Below are positions 1 through 10,449 of a stretch of 64,000 nucleotides of DNA, in pieces. Location of the stretch: positions 1,674,001-1,738,000 of the forward strand of contig JAGFMI010000006.1 in assembly GCA_021030905.1 (NCBI GenBank), in the 5' to 3' direction. The notes under the pieces were generated by a model. The model saw only the letters and a list, made by a program, of their open reading frames with translations. It ran no database searches and had not been told where the DNA came from. Position 1 is the first letter of the stretch. Every line of letters begins with the position of its first letter. A program made the position numbers and the translations under genes. Source of the stretch: Pyrenula massariospora (taxonomy: Eukaryota; Ascomycota; Eurotiomycetes; Pyrenulales; Pyrenulaceae).

Positions 1-935
1 GAGGCTGAAGACTTCTTGCGGTTGGACATTTCATTTTAACCTGACCGAGCTGCCAATGACCGCAGGCGCACTGATGTTGCCAAATTTGACACATCTTGAG
101 TGAGGCTACTTCGCTACGAGTGATGCTGGTAAACCGTGGACGAGAAGATTAACCAAAGGGAAGATAGGCTGCTTTGAGAAATGGTTGCTCTGATGTACTT
201 GTAGTAGAGATAGACTGATTGTGATTGATCAAGATTTGCAAAGGCATTGCGTTAGGTGCCTCCCAGCACAAATACTTATAGCAATTATCTATGGATTCAA
301 TTTCCTCATTATGAGTCGCGATATCTGACTGTATGGTACAGTGATTAAGCTTCTTCATCATACCTTTGAAGGCCGCGATGGTCGAGACTTGGTAGCTGAT
401 GTTCAGCATGGAATGTGGCAGGCCCTAAACTCAGAAGGCTTTGGCTGGGTGAATGTTCATCCGATGGTGTGGCCATATGCTAGACAGCGTAGCTGTTGTC
501 GCAGAAGACATTCGAAGTGCTTGATGAAGGAGAGTAGGGGAAGCTGTGTCTCTTAAATGCGAGAAGGATATTCAAGAAAGAAGAGCACTACAATCTTCAT
601 AGAAGTGGATCTGTTCAGGTCAGTCAAAAGAGCTTCAAGGCAAAAACATTGAATAAGATGGCACGGGCCCACTTAATCTGAACATGTAATCGAGGCAACA
701 ATAAAGACGCTGGAAGCAGCTTTAGAAATAAAATTGAAAGGCGGTGTGTAGTGAAAGTAAACAGATGAGTGCAGAGAAAAAGTGAATGGCCTTCACAAAG
801 AAGAGGAATAATGAGTCATCTGCTGTAACATCCTGAAACCCCCGATATCAGCATCAGATTCTCCCTAAGCAACAAAGCTAACTTCACAATACATGCAAAA
901 ATTCTGGACTTAATGTCAGAATCAATGCTCATGGT
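1..935. other. No supported gene
   Basis: Only short overlapping open frames on both strands, without recognisable domains or a convincing start context. It may hold the 3' flank of the damaged regulator that follows. Confidence 0.5.
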
Positions 936-2320
936 TCAGAAATTTATCTCTCCCGTGAGCTGTCTTCTCGCCTGCCTTGCCCATGTTGAGCTCTCCAACA
1001 ACCCTTCCCTCCATGGCCTCATCTCCATTAAGTTTATTGCTTCGTTGCGAATCGATTCTTCATGGCAGTGCACAGCCGTCATGTAGACTGCATGAATCAT
1101 TCCTTCGCCGAATGGAAAAGGTGAGGTTAAGAAGGGCTCCGGAGCCACGTTCAAAGCAGTTGTGACCCTTGTTATAATCTGTGAGAATGACTTGGTGTAT
1201 GGCCCGAAATCAGAAGACCCATCCTTCTGGCAGGCTAGCAGCAAAATTCTGATTTTCTCGTAGTTGATCGATGCCACCTCCATTCTGCACTGATCTTCGA
1301 TGCTGTCCTTACTGACCGTGGCCATGACATCGAGTAGTGAGTCATGATGTTCATCCAGCTGATACAGGATGTCTAGTTTGAGCGGGTAAAAAGGGCCGTT
1401 AGGAAAAGACGGCCATTTCATCTGTGCCTGAATCCGTGTCGCCCGAATGAACTCCCCAGCCCGCCGCTCGAGAGCGCCAAGATTCCACAGCACCCGGGCT
1501 ACATTCTGCATGCCCTGGTCGGGAGCGCGCAGGTCAATATCCAAACCTGGGATGATGGTCACTTCAGGGAAGGCGGAGCGAAAGTTGAGCCAAGAAGAGA
1601 GCATAAGGTCAACATGTGCTAGGGCTCGGACGGCAAAAGACTCTAAGGTGGCGTTTGGGCCAGGCGTTTTGTCGTATGTGTCTCGTGTGTCGGTCAATCG
1701 CCAGGGCTGCCGTTGGCTTCGCTCTTTGTGCGAGGATACTAGGTCATGGGAGGTGAATCGGAGAACGGCCATCGCACCCGTATAGTGTCGAAAGGCGCCT
1801 GAAAGATCTTTTTGGACAATATGGAACACGCAGGCAAGCATGCACATGAGGATTGTAAAATGCTCCTGTGGGGCTTGGAGTCTCATTTGCAGCTGGGTGA
1901 CCACATTGAGAAACTCCATAATGGCCAGTTTTAGGAACTGCTGTCCATCGTTTTCCTCCACCATCTGAAGGTCGGTCTCGATTTTGGTGCTTGTGCATCG
2001 CACCTACTGCGATCACGGCGCTGTGTATTGCTTGGTCTGTTTCACTGTTCTGTAGGACAAGACGGCCCCATACGTCCCAGCCAAGTCCAATTCCTAAAAA
2101 AAACGAGGTCTTGTTCTGGAAGTATTGGAAGGCATACTTCTCGCGATCACTTCTGAATCTCTTCGTCTGTGGGTTTTCATAAAAGAGATAATGACGGACT
2201 TTGAGCTTCTCGTTGGTCGCTCGCTTGATAGTGAGGCTGTTCGTATACCCGCATAACGCACCAAGCCTTTCACAACTTGCACAGGTCGGGCGTTGTTCAT
2301 CGCATTTGATATGTCTTTTT
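936..2320 (-). pseudogene. Zn2Cys6 fungal transcription factor, damaged or incomplete
   Basis: This reads as a fungal zinc-cluster regulator. The N-terminal part holds the second half of a Zn2Cys6 cluster (KRHIKCDEQRPTCASCERLG), but the first Cys-x2-Cys pair is missing. A good acceptor (cacag, ending at 2321) suggests an upstream exon; I could not find one encoding the missing cysteines. The middle has the typical AVIAVGAMHK stretch of the fungal-specific transcription factor domain. Near 1950-2000 the reading moves to another frame, which then runs to the stop at 936 with typical helices (TILMCMLACVFHIV, FRHYTGAMAVLRF). A 43-nt GT-AG intron (gtaggtgcg to ccttcag) would restore the frame but would delete the conserved AVGAMHK part, so a one-base indel is equally likely. 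Target genes are unknown. Family assignment is fairly sure; whether it is functional is not. Confidence 0.6.
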
Positions 2321-2399
2321 CTGTGCACATGTAAGAAAAGGATGATTTCGTATGTCATGGAGTGCTTGTATGGTCGCTCAGGACACAAGTTGTGCCGCG

Positions 2400-3581
2400 C
2401 TTGCGGTGAAAAGGGCTAAACGAAGAACCCTACAGAGTTACTAGCGGTCCTGACCGCTGTTCTGTAGTGAATCTTTTGGCCCGCGCCGCTTAGAGCCAGA
2501 ACATGAGAGGCAAATAATGAGAAAGCAGGACTCACTTGCAGTTTATACACCCAGTCCTGACCTTCGAATGCGGTACTCGAGCTTTAGCAAACCATGCGCG
2601 CGAATCTGTAGTCATTTTTGAAACATCGGCATACCTACAGAAGACGTAGAACCGGACTCTTTGAGTAACATGTGCAAGATGGATAAGAAATATTCATGAT
2701 ACTGCGGTACTTATTTAAGGCCAGTCCCTGTAGAACAACTTGAAGCCTCCGAAATGGATCTAGCGCCGACCTTGTCGAGCTCGTAGACCCACATTCCTTT
2801 TCGGGGTAGTAGTGACAGAACTACGAGTCTTTTGAAAGTCAGCCTTACAAAACTGGGTCAATCGGGACCAATGAAGGGATTTAAACTGTATTGGTAAGCT
2901 TGGATCTCGACAGCCGTGACTCTATTACAGTCATTTGAGCGGGGCTGTCTTGAGCGCTCGGTTGGTATTATCCGACGTGGCTTGCTCAACGCTGGTGTTT
3001 GCAGTGTTCTAACGCAAAAGGATTCGTTGAGGACACGACGGCTATAAAGTAGACTCGACATACTAATAGCTTGGTGCAAGCTTTACATTATGCAGGAGCC
3101 AAAAAGTTAGCTTTGCCGCTGGGATAGAAGTGGGCCGTATCTGCCTAAGATCAGCAGCTGGCGCTACCACGCAATAAATCGATCATTGGACACTTGGGCG
3201 AGGGGATACTCGACTTAGGAAGGCGCACGATTAAATTACTCGTGCGTAGGTGAAATGGCCCTTGTTGAGACGACTCAGTCAACTATTTTCAGGTGGCGAA
3301 GCGGCAAGGTGCTCCAATCTCTAGTAGGAACGAGGAAATGCGCAAGTCCATAAGAAAAGTCGCAGTGGCAAAGAGAGCGCCAGGGACAGTCGAAATGATC
3401 AATTGAATAAGCAAAGCATGGGTTTAAAATTCTAGCCACACTGATTTCGAACTATGTAATGACCACCATCATCGAATTTTGTCGGCACGAAGTTGTGTAA
3501 AGAAACGTGAGCCGCAACGCTGGAGCTTGAGGGGCGATGTTGGATATCAATGATTCTTGAAGAACAACATTGCATTGAATC
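2400..3581. other. No supported gene
   Basis: About 1.2 kb between the damaged regulator and RPS22. It should contain the RPS22 3' flank. I see no domain-bearing frame. Confidence 0.45.
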
Positions 3582-4210
3582 TCAATAGAAGAATCCCAGA
3601 ATCTTTCCTGCGTTGTGTTTCCTCCTCGCTTCCTCATGATCCATAATCCCAGAGCTGGTCGTCAGAACGACGTAGCCGAACTGACGTGAGGGTAGGAGCT
3701 TCACGACCCATTTTTCGAGATCTTTTAGCTGGACGTTGTAACGTGGAGAGATGACACCAGTTTTGTTCAGACGCCCATTAAGCTGAATCACAATCTTGCC
3801 ATTCCGGTGATCGTCGACTTCTTCGAACTCGCCAATGTACCCTAGAGAAAAGGCAGCATTAGTATTGTTGCGTTCGTATAAACATGTGCTAGACATAGAA
3901 TGCTGAGGAGCAACGTGTAAGAACGACCGCGGTTTCGTCTCTCGGACCATTTACGGGCAAAGGTTGTGGGGTCTGAAATCGAAACCACCGCCTAGTTGAG
4001 GGGTCCGAAGGAGTGTGTAATGAGGCATATTCTAGTGTTGGAACGAGACGGAGGTATTGATTTGTAGAGTAAATTACCATGCTTTTGCATCACTTGCAGG
4101 AATTTGACAATGACTTTCGAGCTGGGGCGGATCAGAACCTGTCGCTTCCCCGCTTTTTCGGCATTGTTGATGCTCTTCAGTGCGTCATTGAGAACCGATG
4201 TTCTCACCAT
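3582..4210 (-). CDS. RPS22: 40S ribosomal protein S22 (uS8)
   Basis: A component of the small cytosolic ribosomal subunit that contacts 18S rRNA. Exon 1 (4210-4078) begins [20 protein letters not shown] and includes the near-invariant [20 protein letters not shown]. The intron (4077-3842, 236 nt) has donor gtaatt and acceptor ttctctag. Exon 2 (3841-3582) resumes with [19 protein letters not shown] and ends in the family signature [12 protein letters not shown] then GKILGFFY. The spliced product is exactly 130 residues, the usual eukaryotic length. The intron is long compared with most in this window, as is common in fungal ribosomal protein genes. The gene is divergent from the LysM gene, with about 590 bp between the two starts. 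This is the most secure housekeeping gene here. Confidence 0.96.
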
Positions 4211-4799
4211 TGTGAAGGTGTGGATATAGGGGAAAGGAGAGGTTTGCGAGGTTCGGATGAGGTAATTGAGATTCTCAAGTCCGCAGAAATGAGGTATCTA
4301 AGTTCGCACGAAAAGATGTCAGTCTCTGTAGCCTAGAGCATAAAGAGTGCCCCATCATGGGTTCTTCAGCTCATGCTGGAGAGGGAAAGGTATCAAGCCA
4401 CAGCGACATCTTCGAGGTCAATGGTTATGCAAGTGCACCACCGAGGCCCTGCCGGTAGGCTGATTCTTTCTCTCAGGCTAAGTGATGAGCGTCCGGATCA
4501 CGAAATATAACATACCTCAATATTTAGGGGCGAGATTGGAAGCCGGTGTTAGGTGCATATCAACATTGACAACTTTCGAAATCATGAAAATATTCGTGGA
4601 GATTTCAATGTGTGCGGCTTGGCGTGCGGTATCGATTTTGGGGAAAGTGTGCCGAGGGCGCCGTGGCGGTGGAAGTGATGTCGTCACTGGCCAGCACCCA
4701 TCTTTGTCTTAGAGAATGTTGAAATCTGTATTATAGAATAGTGTCTTTTGTTTTCTTGTACATACTGTGTAGTACCCATCCCTTTTCCTTTTGTACAAA
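4211..4799. promoter_or_regulatory. Divergent intergenic region between RPS22 and the LysM gene
   Basis: This 589-bp gap must hold the promoters of both divergent genes. Just upstream of the LysM start it is pyrimidine- and T-rich (cccttttcc, ttgtttttct). No specific factor site could be assigned with confidence. Confidence 0.4.
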
Positions 4800-5573
4800 A
4801 TGACCGGTCCTGAAAGTTGCTGTACTTGCGCTACTCTTCTGACTGATACAAAAATCCCCTACGATACAACGTCTGAAAAGCCAATTTGCCTGGACCGTCG
4901 CTTGGATTGCTGTGGTAGGACCATTTGCGCGTCATGTCAGCATGACAATCCTCGATTCCAGACTTATTGCCCTTTCTGCCAAATATCCACAGAGCCTTCG
5001 GCATTACCTGCTGCAGGTTTACGACTTCCACCCACGTATTCTGAGACCTCGAGACCTTTAACGACCGTTAACGACGAACCACCACCTTACAGTGAGAGAA
5101 GCGCGGGTGTAACTCCTTCGCTAGAAAGCTCGACAGCATCGAACCCTCGACGAATGGAAGATGTCGTCCATCATCTTTCTGCTAGTGACACTGTCCACTC
5201 GCTCTCGTTAGCTTACCGCGTTCCTCAACCTATCCTTCGCGCCCACAATAATCTTCATAGCGACTCTCTACTTCCAGCGAGAAAATTTCTTCTCATCCCG
5301 CGATCTCATTATGACGGGCCTCCACTTTCCGAGCCACCAGACCCTGTGGAAGAAGAAAAGAAAAACAAGTTGCGGAGATGGATGGTGGCAACCAAATGTC
5401 CAGAGTATGATATTGCAACCCTATATTTGAAAGGGAGTGAATACGACCTCGGTCTTGCGATTGAGGCATATAAATCAGACGAACAATGGGAGAAAGAGCA
5501 TCCGATGAAAGGAAAAGAGAAACGAACCAGCAAGAGAACACAAAGCACGGGTTTGACCGGACAGCTTTCCTGA
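4800..5573 (+). CDS. Intracellular LysM-domain protein with RING-like Cys cluster, PPxY motifs and UBA-like tail
   Basis: The first ATG (4800) gives 257 residues with no signal peptide, so this is not a secreted chitin-binding effector. Residues 7-60 contain eight or more cysteines arranged like a small treble-clef or RING-type zinc fold (CCTC, CLDRRLDCCG, CASC, CPFC). Residues 77-80 (PPTY) and 94-97 (PPPY) are two PPxY motifs, the usual ligand of WW domains such as those of Rsp5/NEDD4 ubiquitin ligases. Residues 124-168 form a LysM domain (SASDTVHSLSLAYRVPQPIL, then LLPARKFLLIP). Residues 195-232 look like a UBA/CUE-type helical tail (YDIATLYLKGSEYDLGLAIE). Cytosolic LysM proteins of this layout are widespread and poorly characterised in fungi; a link to ubiquitin-dependent sorting is inference. 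The gene converges with the next one at 5717. Confidence 0.85.
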   Translation: MTGPESCCTCATLLTDTKIPYDTTSEKPICLDRRLDCCGRTICASCQHDNPRFQTYCPFCQISTEPSALPAAGLRLPPTYSETSRPLTTVNDEPPPYSERSAGVTPSLESSTASNPRRMEDVVHHLSASDTVHSLSLAYRVPQPILRAHNNLHSDSLLPARKFLLIPRSHYDGPPLSEPPDPVEEEKKNKLRRWMVATKCPEYDIATLYLKGSEYDLGLAIEAYKSDEQWEKEHPMKGKEKRTSKRTQSTGLTGQLS

Positions 5574-5716
5574 TTCGAAACCTTCCCCTTGAACTTTTCA
5601 AGCCACCATAATCATACCTGCATAACCCTACCGAACTCTGAACCCAAGAACGCCTTTTTACTCCTACCTCTACACCGTATTTCGAAGCACCACAATGCCA
5701 GCACAGTGCACACCAC

Positions 5717-7477
5717 CTACCGCTGCACAACAACAATCTTCCTCCGCCGTCTCTTCACGTCTCTACAATCCGCCTCCACACCCTCCAAAAATACCACCTT
5801 CCCACTCCCAAAACACTCAATCAGCGCCGCTGCAATCCTTTCACTCCTCTTCTGCTTCTCCCGCCCACCTATCAGCCTCCTCTCCGCCTTGGCTCTCTCC
5901 CTCGCCTGACGCTCCCCCCGAAAGGTAGCCTCATCCTCGTCACTCCCGTTCCTCACCGTCAGCGTCCGCTTCACCCGCGCTGCCGGTGTCGAGGTGTGTC
6001 CCCAGCACCTCATGCCATCGGCAACGAAGCTCACCATCCGCATCGCCACAGGCACGCCCAGCTCGCGCTCCACCGCCTGCGCGACGGCTTGCTCGTCACG
6101 CTCCCCGCGCACCAGGCGTGAGAGGATGGCGGTGTAGATGGCGGCACCGCGTGCTGGGCCGAGGGCGGGGAGGGATTGGACCGACTGACGGGAGAAGCTA
6201 GTGGTGGTGGGGCTGGGGCTGGGATAGGGCGGAATGGTGTTGAGCCATCTTTTGTACGCTCTGGTGGACGCGGAGTCGGAGTCTTGAGATTTGGTGGTGG
6301 GGTGGTGGACCTTGAATGAGGATTTGGCTTTCCTCAGGGGTTTGAGGCGGATTATGAGTGTGACGTAGTGGCGCCATTTGGAGAGGACGAGGTGTTTGCG
6401 CACTTCAGCCGTGAAGGCGCGGCCAACCTCTGCGAGGTGGAGGTCGGTTGCGGAGCGTTGAAAGTCGTCGAAGGTCCGTTTTCGGCCGCCTGAGGAGTTC
6501 GCGGCGGGTTGTTGCCGGGCGGCTGTCGGGACCGGAATGCGAGGGTTAGCGGCTGGCGCTGGTGCACAGGGGTCGAACAGCGAAGGAGAGGCGGACGACG
6601 CGATGGAGAGTGGACGTCTCTGCTCCCGCGCGACAAATTCGCCTCTCTCCAGTTGCAGCACACGCCGGGGCTCAGCGTGCTTGACTGCTCTCCCTGAACG
6701 ATCAGCCCCGCGGCGAAAGCCCTTCGACTGCTTCTTCGAGGCGCCGTGCTGCTGGCGCTGGGCGGAGGATCCCGCCGGGACGAAGGGGTACGGACAAGCT
6801 TTTCGAGGGAGTTGGCGCGTGGGGATGCAACGCGACGCGTACAAGTCTTCGCTCGCAGGACGCACGACGGGCCAAGGTGAAGCTTGGAGATTCAGAGATG
6901 GTTGCTGCTCAGCAGCAGGGAGTGTTTGTGTTCCGTTCCCTGGTGTAAGCGAGGGAGGGTGTTCTCGGAGCATGCGGCGAGTAGCAGACGGCGAAGATTC
7001 AGCAGTCAAGTTCTCCGGTATGATTCTGGTCTGCTCGGCCGCAGCGAGACCCGGTAGATGCGAGATCGGGTACTCGGTGACGGGTCGCTGAGTGGGACCT
7101 GCTTGTAAGGCTGGAGGATAATGGTGTACCTTCCGCGTCTCATGCCTCAATGTTCTACGCTGTGGCGGAATAGAAGTCCCCTGGACCCTAATTTCTGCGT
7201 AGGCAATGGTATTAGTGCCAGCAGTGGTCTTGATCTTGTTCATGTTCCTTGACCTTGGCCCGGCGGTGGTATTTTGAGACTCAAGAGCTGGAGATACAAT
7301 CCGCAGGGGAGATGGACTCACCGGCTGGTAGGAGGACGGGCGGCCGTTCTGGATCCGCGATCCACGATGAGTCGACGGGGTGGAGGAATCACTCGATGGC
7401 ATTGAGTTTGAAGTTGGCACTGAACGGTTGAAGGTCTGTGGAACGGGTTTTCGAGGTATTTGATACATTGAAGACAT
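5717..7477 (-). CDS. Large basic, low-complexity protein, probably nuclear
   Basis: A single uninterrupted frame of 586 residues from the ATG at 7477 (MSSMYQIPRKP); a second ATG lies three codons in. I do not recognise a named domain. The first half is rich in Pro, Ser, Gln and Arg and probably disordered. A more ordered block follows RKRTFDDFQRSATDLHLAEV (EVRKHLVLSKWRHYVTLIIR, and later AIYTAILSRLVRGERDEQAV). The C-terminus is strongly basic (KRRRRKIVVV) and could act as a nuclear localisation signal. The long intron-free frame and balanced codon use argue that it is real. It converges with the LysM gene, 144 bp between stops. Confidence 0.7.
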   Translation of the reverse strand: MSSMYQIPRKPVPQTFNRSVPTSNSMPSSDSSTPSTHRGSRIQNGRPSSYQPVSPSPLRIVSPALESQNTTAGPRSRNMNKIKTTAGTNTIAYAEIRVQGTSIPPQRRTLRHETRKVHHYPPALQAGPTQRPVTEYPISHLPGLAAAEQTRIIPENLTAESSPSATRRMLREHPPSLTPGNGTQTLPAAEQQPSLNLQASPWPVVRPASEDLYASRCIPTRQLPRKACPYPFVPAGSSAQRQQHGASKKQSKGFRRGADRSGRAVKHAEPRRVLQLERGEFVAREQRRPLSIASSASPSLFDPCAPAPAANPRIPVPTAARQQPAANSSGGRKRTFDDFQRSATDLHLAEVGRAFTAEVRKHLVLSKWRHYVTLIIRLKPLRKAKSSFKVHHPTTKSQDSDSASTRAYKRWLNTIPPYPSPSPTTTSFSRQSVQSLPALGPARGAAIYTAILSRLVRGERDEQAVAQAVERELGVPVAMRMVSFVADGMRCWGHTSTPAARVKRTLTVRNGSDEDEATFRGERQARERAKAERRLIGGREKQKRSERIAAALIECFGSGKVVFLEGVEADCRDVKRRRRKIVVVQR

Positions 7478-8102
7478 AACAGGCAATAGTTGCAGAGCTG
7501 GAGGCACTCAGTCTCATACAATTCAATATATAAGAGCTGGAGCACTGTACGGTTCAGGAGGTGCAAGAGAGAGCGATGCTGGGAATCGCTCGATAACATG
7601 GGCGCAAAGCTCTTGAAGGGAGGATTTTTACCAAGTGATAGCTTATTCTTGGCCTCATAATGGATTGTGTTCCGTCTTTGTCCCCGTTCCTTGTTCTTGA
7701 GCGTGGGACTTTGGTTAACAATGCTAGTGCAAAGAAAGTAGCCAAAACAGAACATATAGAACAATGACATTGTTAGTCAAAATAGGCATGTTAGGTCATC
7801 AAGAGAGATAATGGAAGATATTACTGAAAAGAATTGTGGAGCGGTATTCCGAGATAACGCTCCTGGGTTTCGGAATACGTTTAGCTAGGTTTGAGTAGGT
7901 ATTTGCCATAAAATATCGTCTCTTAGGACTTTGTAGCTTTGATGGAAAAGAAAGCGTAGATTCAGAGTATTGTACGTGCGACTGAGAAAGAACAAAACAC
8001 CCATGGAAACACAACCAATAAGCAACGAGGCGGATCAAGATCCTTAACCCGGTCTAAGCCGCAATTCAGTAATCACAGGGTCCATTTTTGGAAGAGTTTA
8101 AA
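7478..8102. other. Intergenic region, no supported gene
   Basis: Expected to contain the promoter of the basic protein (-) and the 3' flank of the histidine phosphatase. Its short frames lack ATG starts or domains. Confidence 0.4.
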
Positions 8103-8984
8103 TTATAATTTCTGTGGCAGCCCAACATGGACGTTGAAGCTTTCGTCGCCATTGAAGTGCCATCCGCGCTCTTCTCCGTCCTTCAGATGCCGGCAGTAGC
8201 TGTTCTCTACGCAGTCAAACCCGCCGGCGACCCCACCATTGGTGATCCATGCTGACGGGTTGGTCTCGCTCATCATATCTGCTTTTCCTTGGGTGGTACC
8301 TCTTCGCACAAACTTGCTGATCCCGCAGGTAAAGCACTTGAAGTCTTCTTCGCCTAAGTCTGAGGGCTTCTTTCCCGTCAACACTCTCCCAGAGCATATA
8401 ATAGGCGCAGCATGTCCACATATTAGTATCGTGACTTCTTCATCCTTTCTGCCCTGTGACCGTAACTCCTCATCTACATCGCTAACGATCTTCTGTAAGG
8501 CCAACGCGATGCGGTCATGAAGACCAGTAATGCTCTCGCCATTTTCAGGCGGGAGCACATGACTTTGGTAGTCGTCCGCGAGCCATGGGAAAAATTCCAC
8601 GAGAACACTGGGCTTTGCTGGAGGCGGATGTTTGAACCATGCTTCACCAAACCATTCTCCAATTCCTCTTTCACCCCGAACTTTACCTCTCCAGCCTCCT
8701 CCTTCCAGCGCCTCTACCGTAGGCTTCAACGTCTCGAGACATCGGTAGTATAAGCTCGAGTAGATGTAGAGTCTTCCTTCTCGGGCAAGGGGACCCAGCA
8801 GTGGTGCGAGGTATGTAGAGGTTTCGTTTGCTTGGGCTACGCCATGGGAAGCGAGGACGGGGTCATTCGGGATCCCAGTTGGAAATTGTAGATGTGAGTT
8901 AGGCGTGTATGTGCCTGTCTGGTGATTCAGAGTCCATCCAAGGCGATGACCGTGGCGTAGGAGGAGGATGGTGGTCACCGGCAT
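8103..8984 (-). CDS. Histidine phosphatase (phosphoglycerate mutase) superfamily protein, TFIIIC tau55-like
   Basis: An intact 293-residue frame starting at ATG 8984. Residues 10-12 are the RHG catalytic motif (ILLLRHGHRLG), with His11 the expected phospho-acceptor. The second catalytic histidine is in TILICGHAAPII. Between them are LYIYSSLYYRCLETLKP, with the conserved Arg after the SS pair, and an acidic residue in GIGEWFGEAW. The histidine-phosphatase core followed by a short tail ending in RGWHFNGDESF resembles fungal proteins annotated as RNA polymerase III factor TFIIIC subunit Tfc7/tau55-like or as general phosphoglycerate-mutase-like phosphatases. The superfamily is certain; the TFIIIC link is inference. 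Confidence 0.88.
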   Translation of the reverse strand: MPVTTILLLRHGHRLGWTLNHQTGTYTPNSHLQFPTGIPNDPVLASHGVAQANETSTYLAPLLGPLAREGRLYIYSSLYYRCLETLKPTVEALEGGGWRGKVRGERGIGEWFGEAWFKHPPPAKPSVLVEFFPWLADDYQSHVLPPENGESITGLHDRIALALQKIVSDVDEELRSQGRKDEEVTILICGHAAPIICSGRVLTGKKPSDLGEEDFKCFTCGISKFVRRGTTQGKADMMSETNPSAWITNGGVAGGFDCVENSYCRHLKDGEERGWHFNGDESFNVHVGLPQKL

Positions 8985-9651
8985 GGTGTGACAAAGAGTC
9001 GAGATAGGAAGTGTCTATGATCCATTGTGACTTCAAACTAGACCGTTCAACATCTTCATATCTAGGCCACTGTTTTTCAGGTCTCCAAATCGTTGAAATG
9101 GCTCAATGGCTGGCTTTCGGTGGGTAGAAAATTACAAAGCCGAGGTCAAAGTGGTCCCCTGTGCCCCGAGGCCGCGGCTAAGATTCGGCACAACTCAGAC
9201 TGGTCTTGCCGGAATCGTTCACATCAGAACTTTCGTCAATGAACTAGCTCAAAATTACTCAGGGTTCTGAAAATTGTCCCCAGGTGCTTTTCAATCATGC
9301 ACCTGATGTGTTCGAATCTTGTACTATTCTTCGCAAATCTTTGTTTTTCCTTTCGATATCATTTAGAGAAGGCCCTCCCTAAAAGCCTGAGGTCCCTTTG
9401 AGATATCCCCAATTATCTAAAGCTCCGAGATGAAACGGCTTAGCAAGCTGGTAAATGCGTAATTAGAGCCTCTACCCGCCGTTTTATTATGACCTTGAGA
9501 GGAGAGCAATGAGTTAAAAAGCAAGAAAACGCCAAGCTTGATACGAGTTCTGTTTACATCAAAACAAGTATCTATTCTACACAGAGTAGACATGTTGCTT
9601 TATCGTCTTTATTACCGTTTATCATTCCTATGAATTCTTTCTGAAAAAGAT
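8985..9651. other. Intergenic region, no supported gene
   Basis: Holds the promoter of the phosphatase on its left side and the 3' flank of the next minus-strand frame on its right. No coding potential seen. Confidence 0.45.
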
Positions 9652-10437
9652 TCATTCGTTCCATGCTCCTGGAATACTCAGACGAAGCTGCTCCAGCTGA
9701 GCCTCAAGACGTTCTTCTCCCTCTTCTGAAATTCCGTTTGACGCATCGACAGTGGTCAAAGGATTCTCAAAAATTCCACCAGCTAGCCCGTCATCTGATA
9801 AATGAGAGTGAAAGCCAACCAAAAGCACAGGCCGCTTTTCCCACGTCGATTTGTCGCATGGAATGGCAACGCTATCAAGGATCTTGGCAAGGCTATCGAA
9901 GAAATTAGCCCATGAGATGGCGGCGTCGTGGGGATCAAGATCCTTCTGTGTTGATGCTGCTCTGTCTAAGTAGCCCTGAGCACTATACATATCATTAAAG
10001 AGCTTCGCCGCTTCCTTCTCCAGAACTGATTCGTCAGGAACGAGCTGGATAAGATGAGCGGGTGCAAAGTATTCTGGGCTAGGGTTTCCGTCATTGTCTT
10101 CAAGAATTGATGCATAAGCCTCAAGATAATGCCAAGCATAACGGAGTAAGGCCATGTAGCTGGACATTTAACTGCAATGCTTCGAAATGTGCTTCAAAGC
10201 CGATTCGTCAGTGTTTTGCGCGGGACTTGACACTAGCAATTTGCTCATAGACCACTGTAGCTTGAGCAACTTGATTTCGGCGTACCTTATGAAAAATTCT
10301 GCTTTCTCCCAGATTTTATTGTAGTCGTCGGCAGCTGAAGCGTTCAACTCATATTGAGTTTCGTCCCTATCGTGAGGTTCTACCTTGTCAACTTCGGTAA
10401 CAGTGTCAAGCTTTATAATATCAAACGCAACATCCAT
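9652..10437 (-). pseudogene. Diverged member of the local two-block helical family, with in-frame stop
   Basis: From ATG 10437 (MDVAFDIIKLD) one frame runs to 9652, interrupted by a TAA at 10170-10168 and followed at once by ATG. Reading through would give about 260 residues. The N-terminal block (DYNKIWEKAEFFIRYAEIKL) and the segment just after the stop (SSYMALLRYAWHYLEAYASI) line up with IWDRLRGSCKELKSLLEKA and SQYISFLECSLDTTERSIG of the 55.4-kb gene. The C-terminal block (FFDSLAKILDSVAIPCDKST, then W) resembles the ends of the 43- and 57-kb members, with an extra acidic tail after it. A 13-nt GT..AG stretch around the stop is far too short for an intron. Either the gene is inactivated or an upstream exon was missed. 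Membership is inferred from pattern, not high identity. Confidence 0.5.
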
Positions 10438-10449
10438 TGTATCGTCAAG

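Noticed and set aside
6537-7091. Plus-strand frame over the basic protein gene
   Set aside because: It lies within a longer minus-strand frame with better composition and an ATG start.
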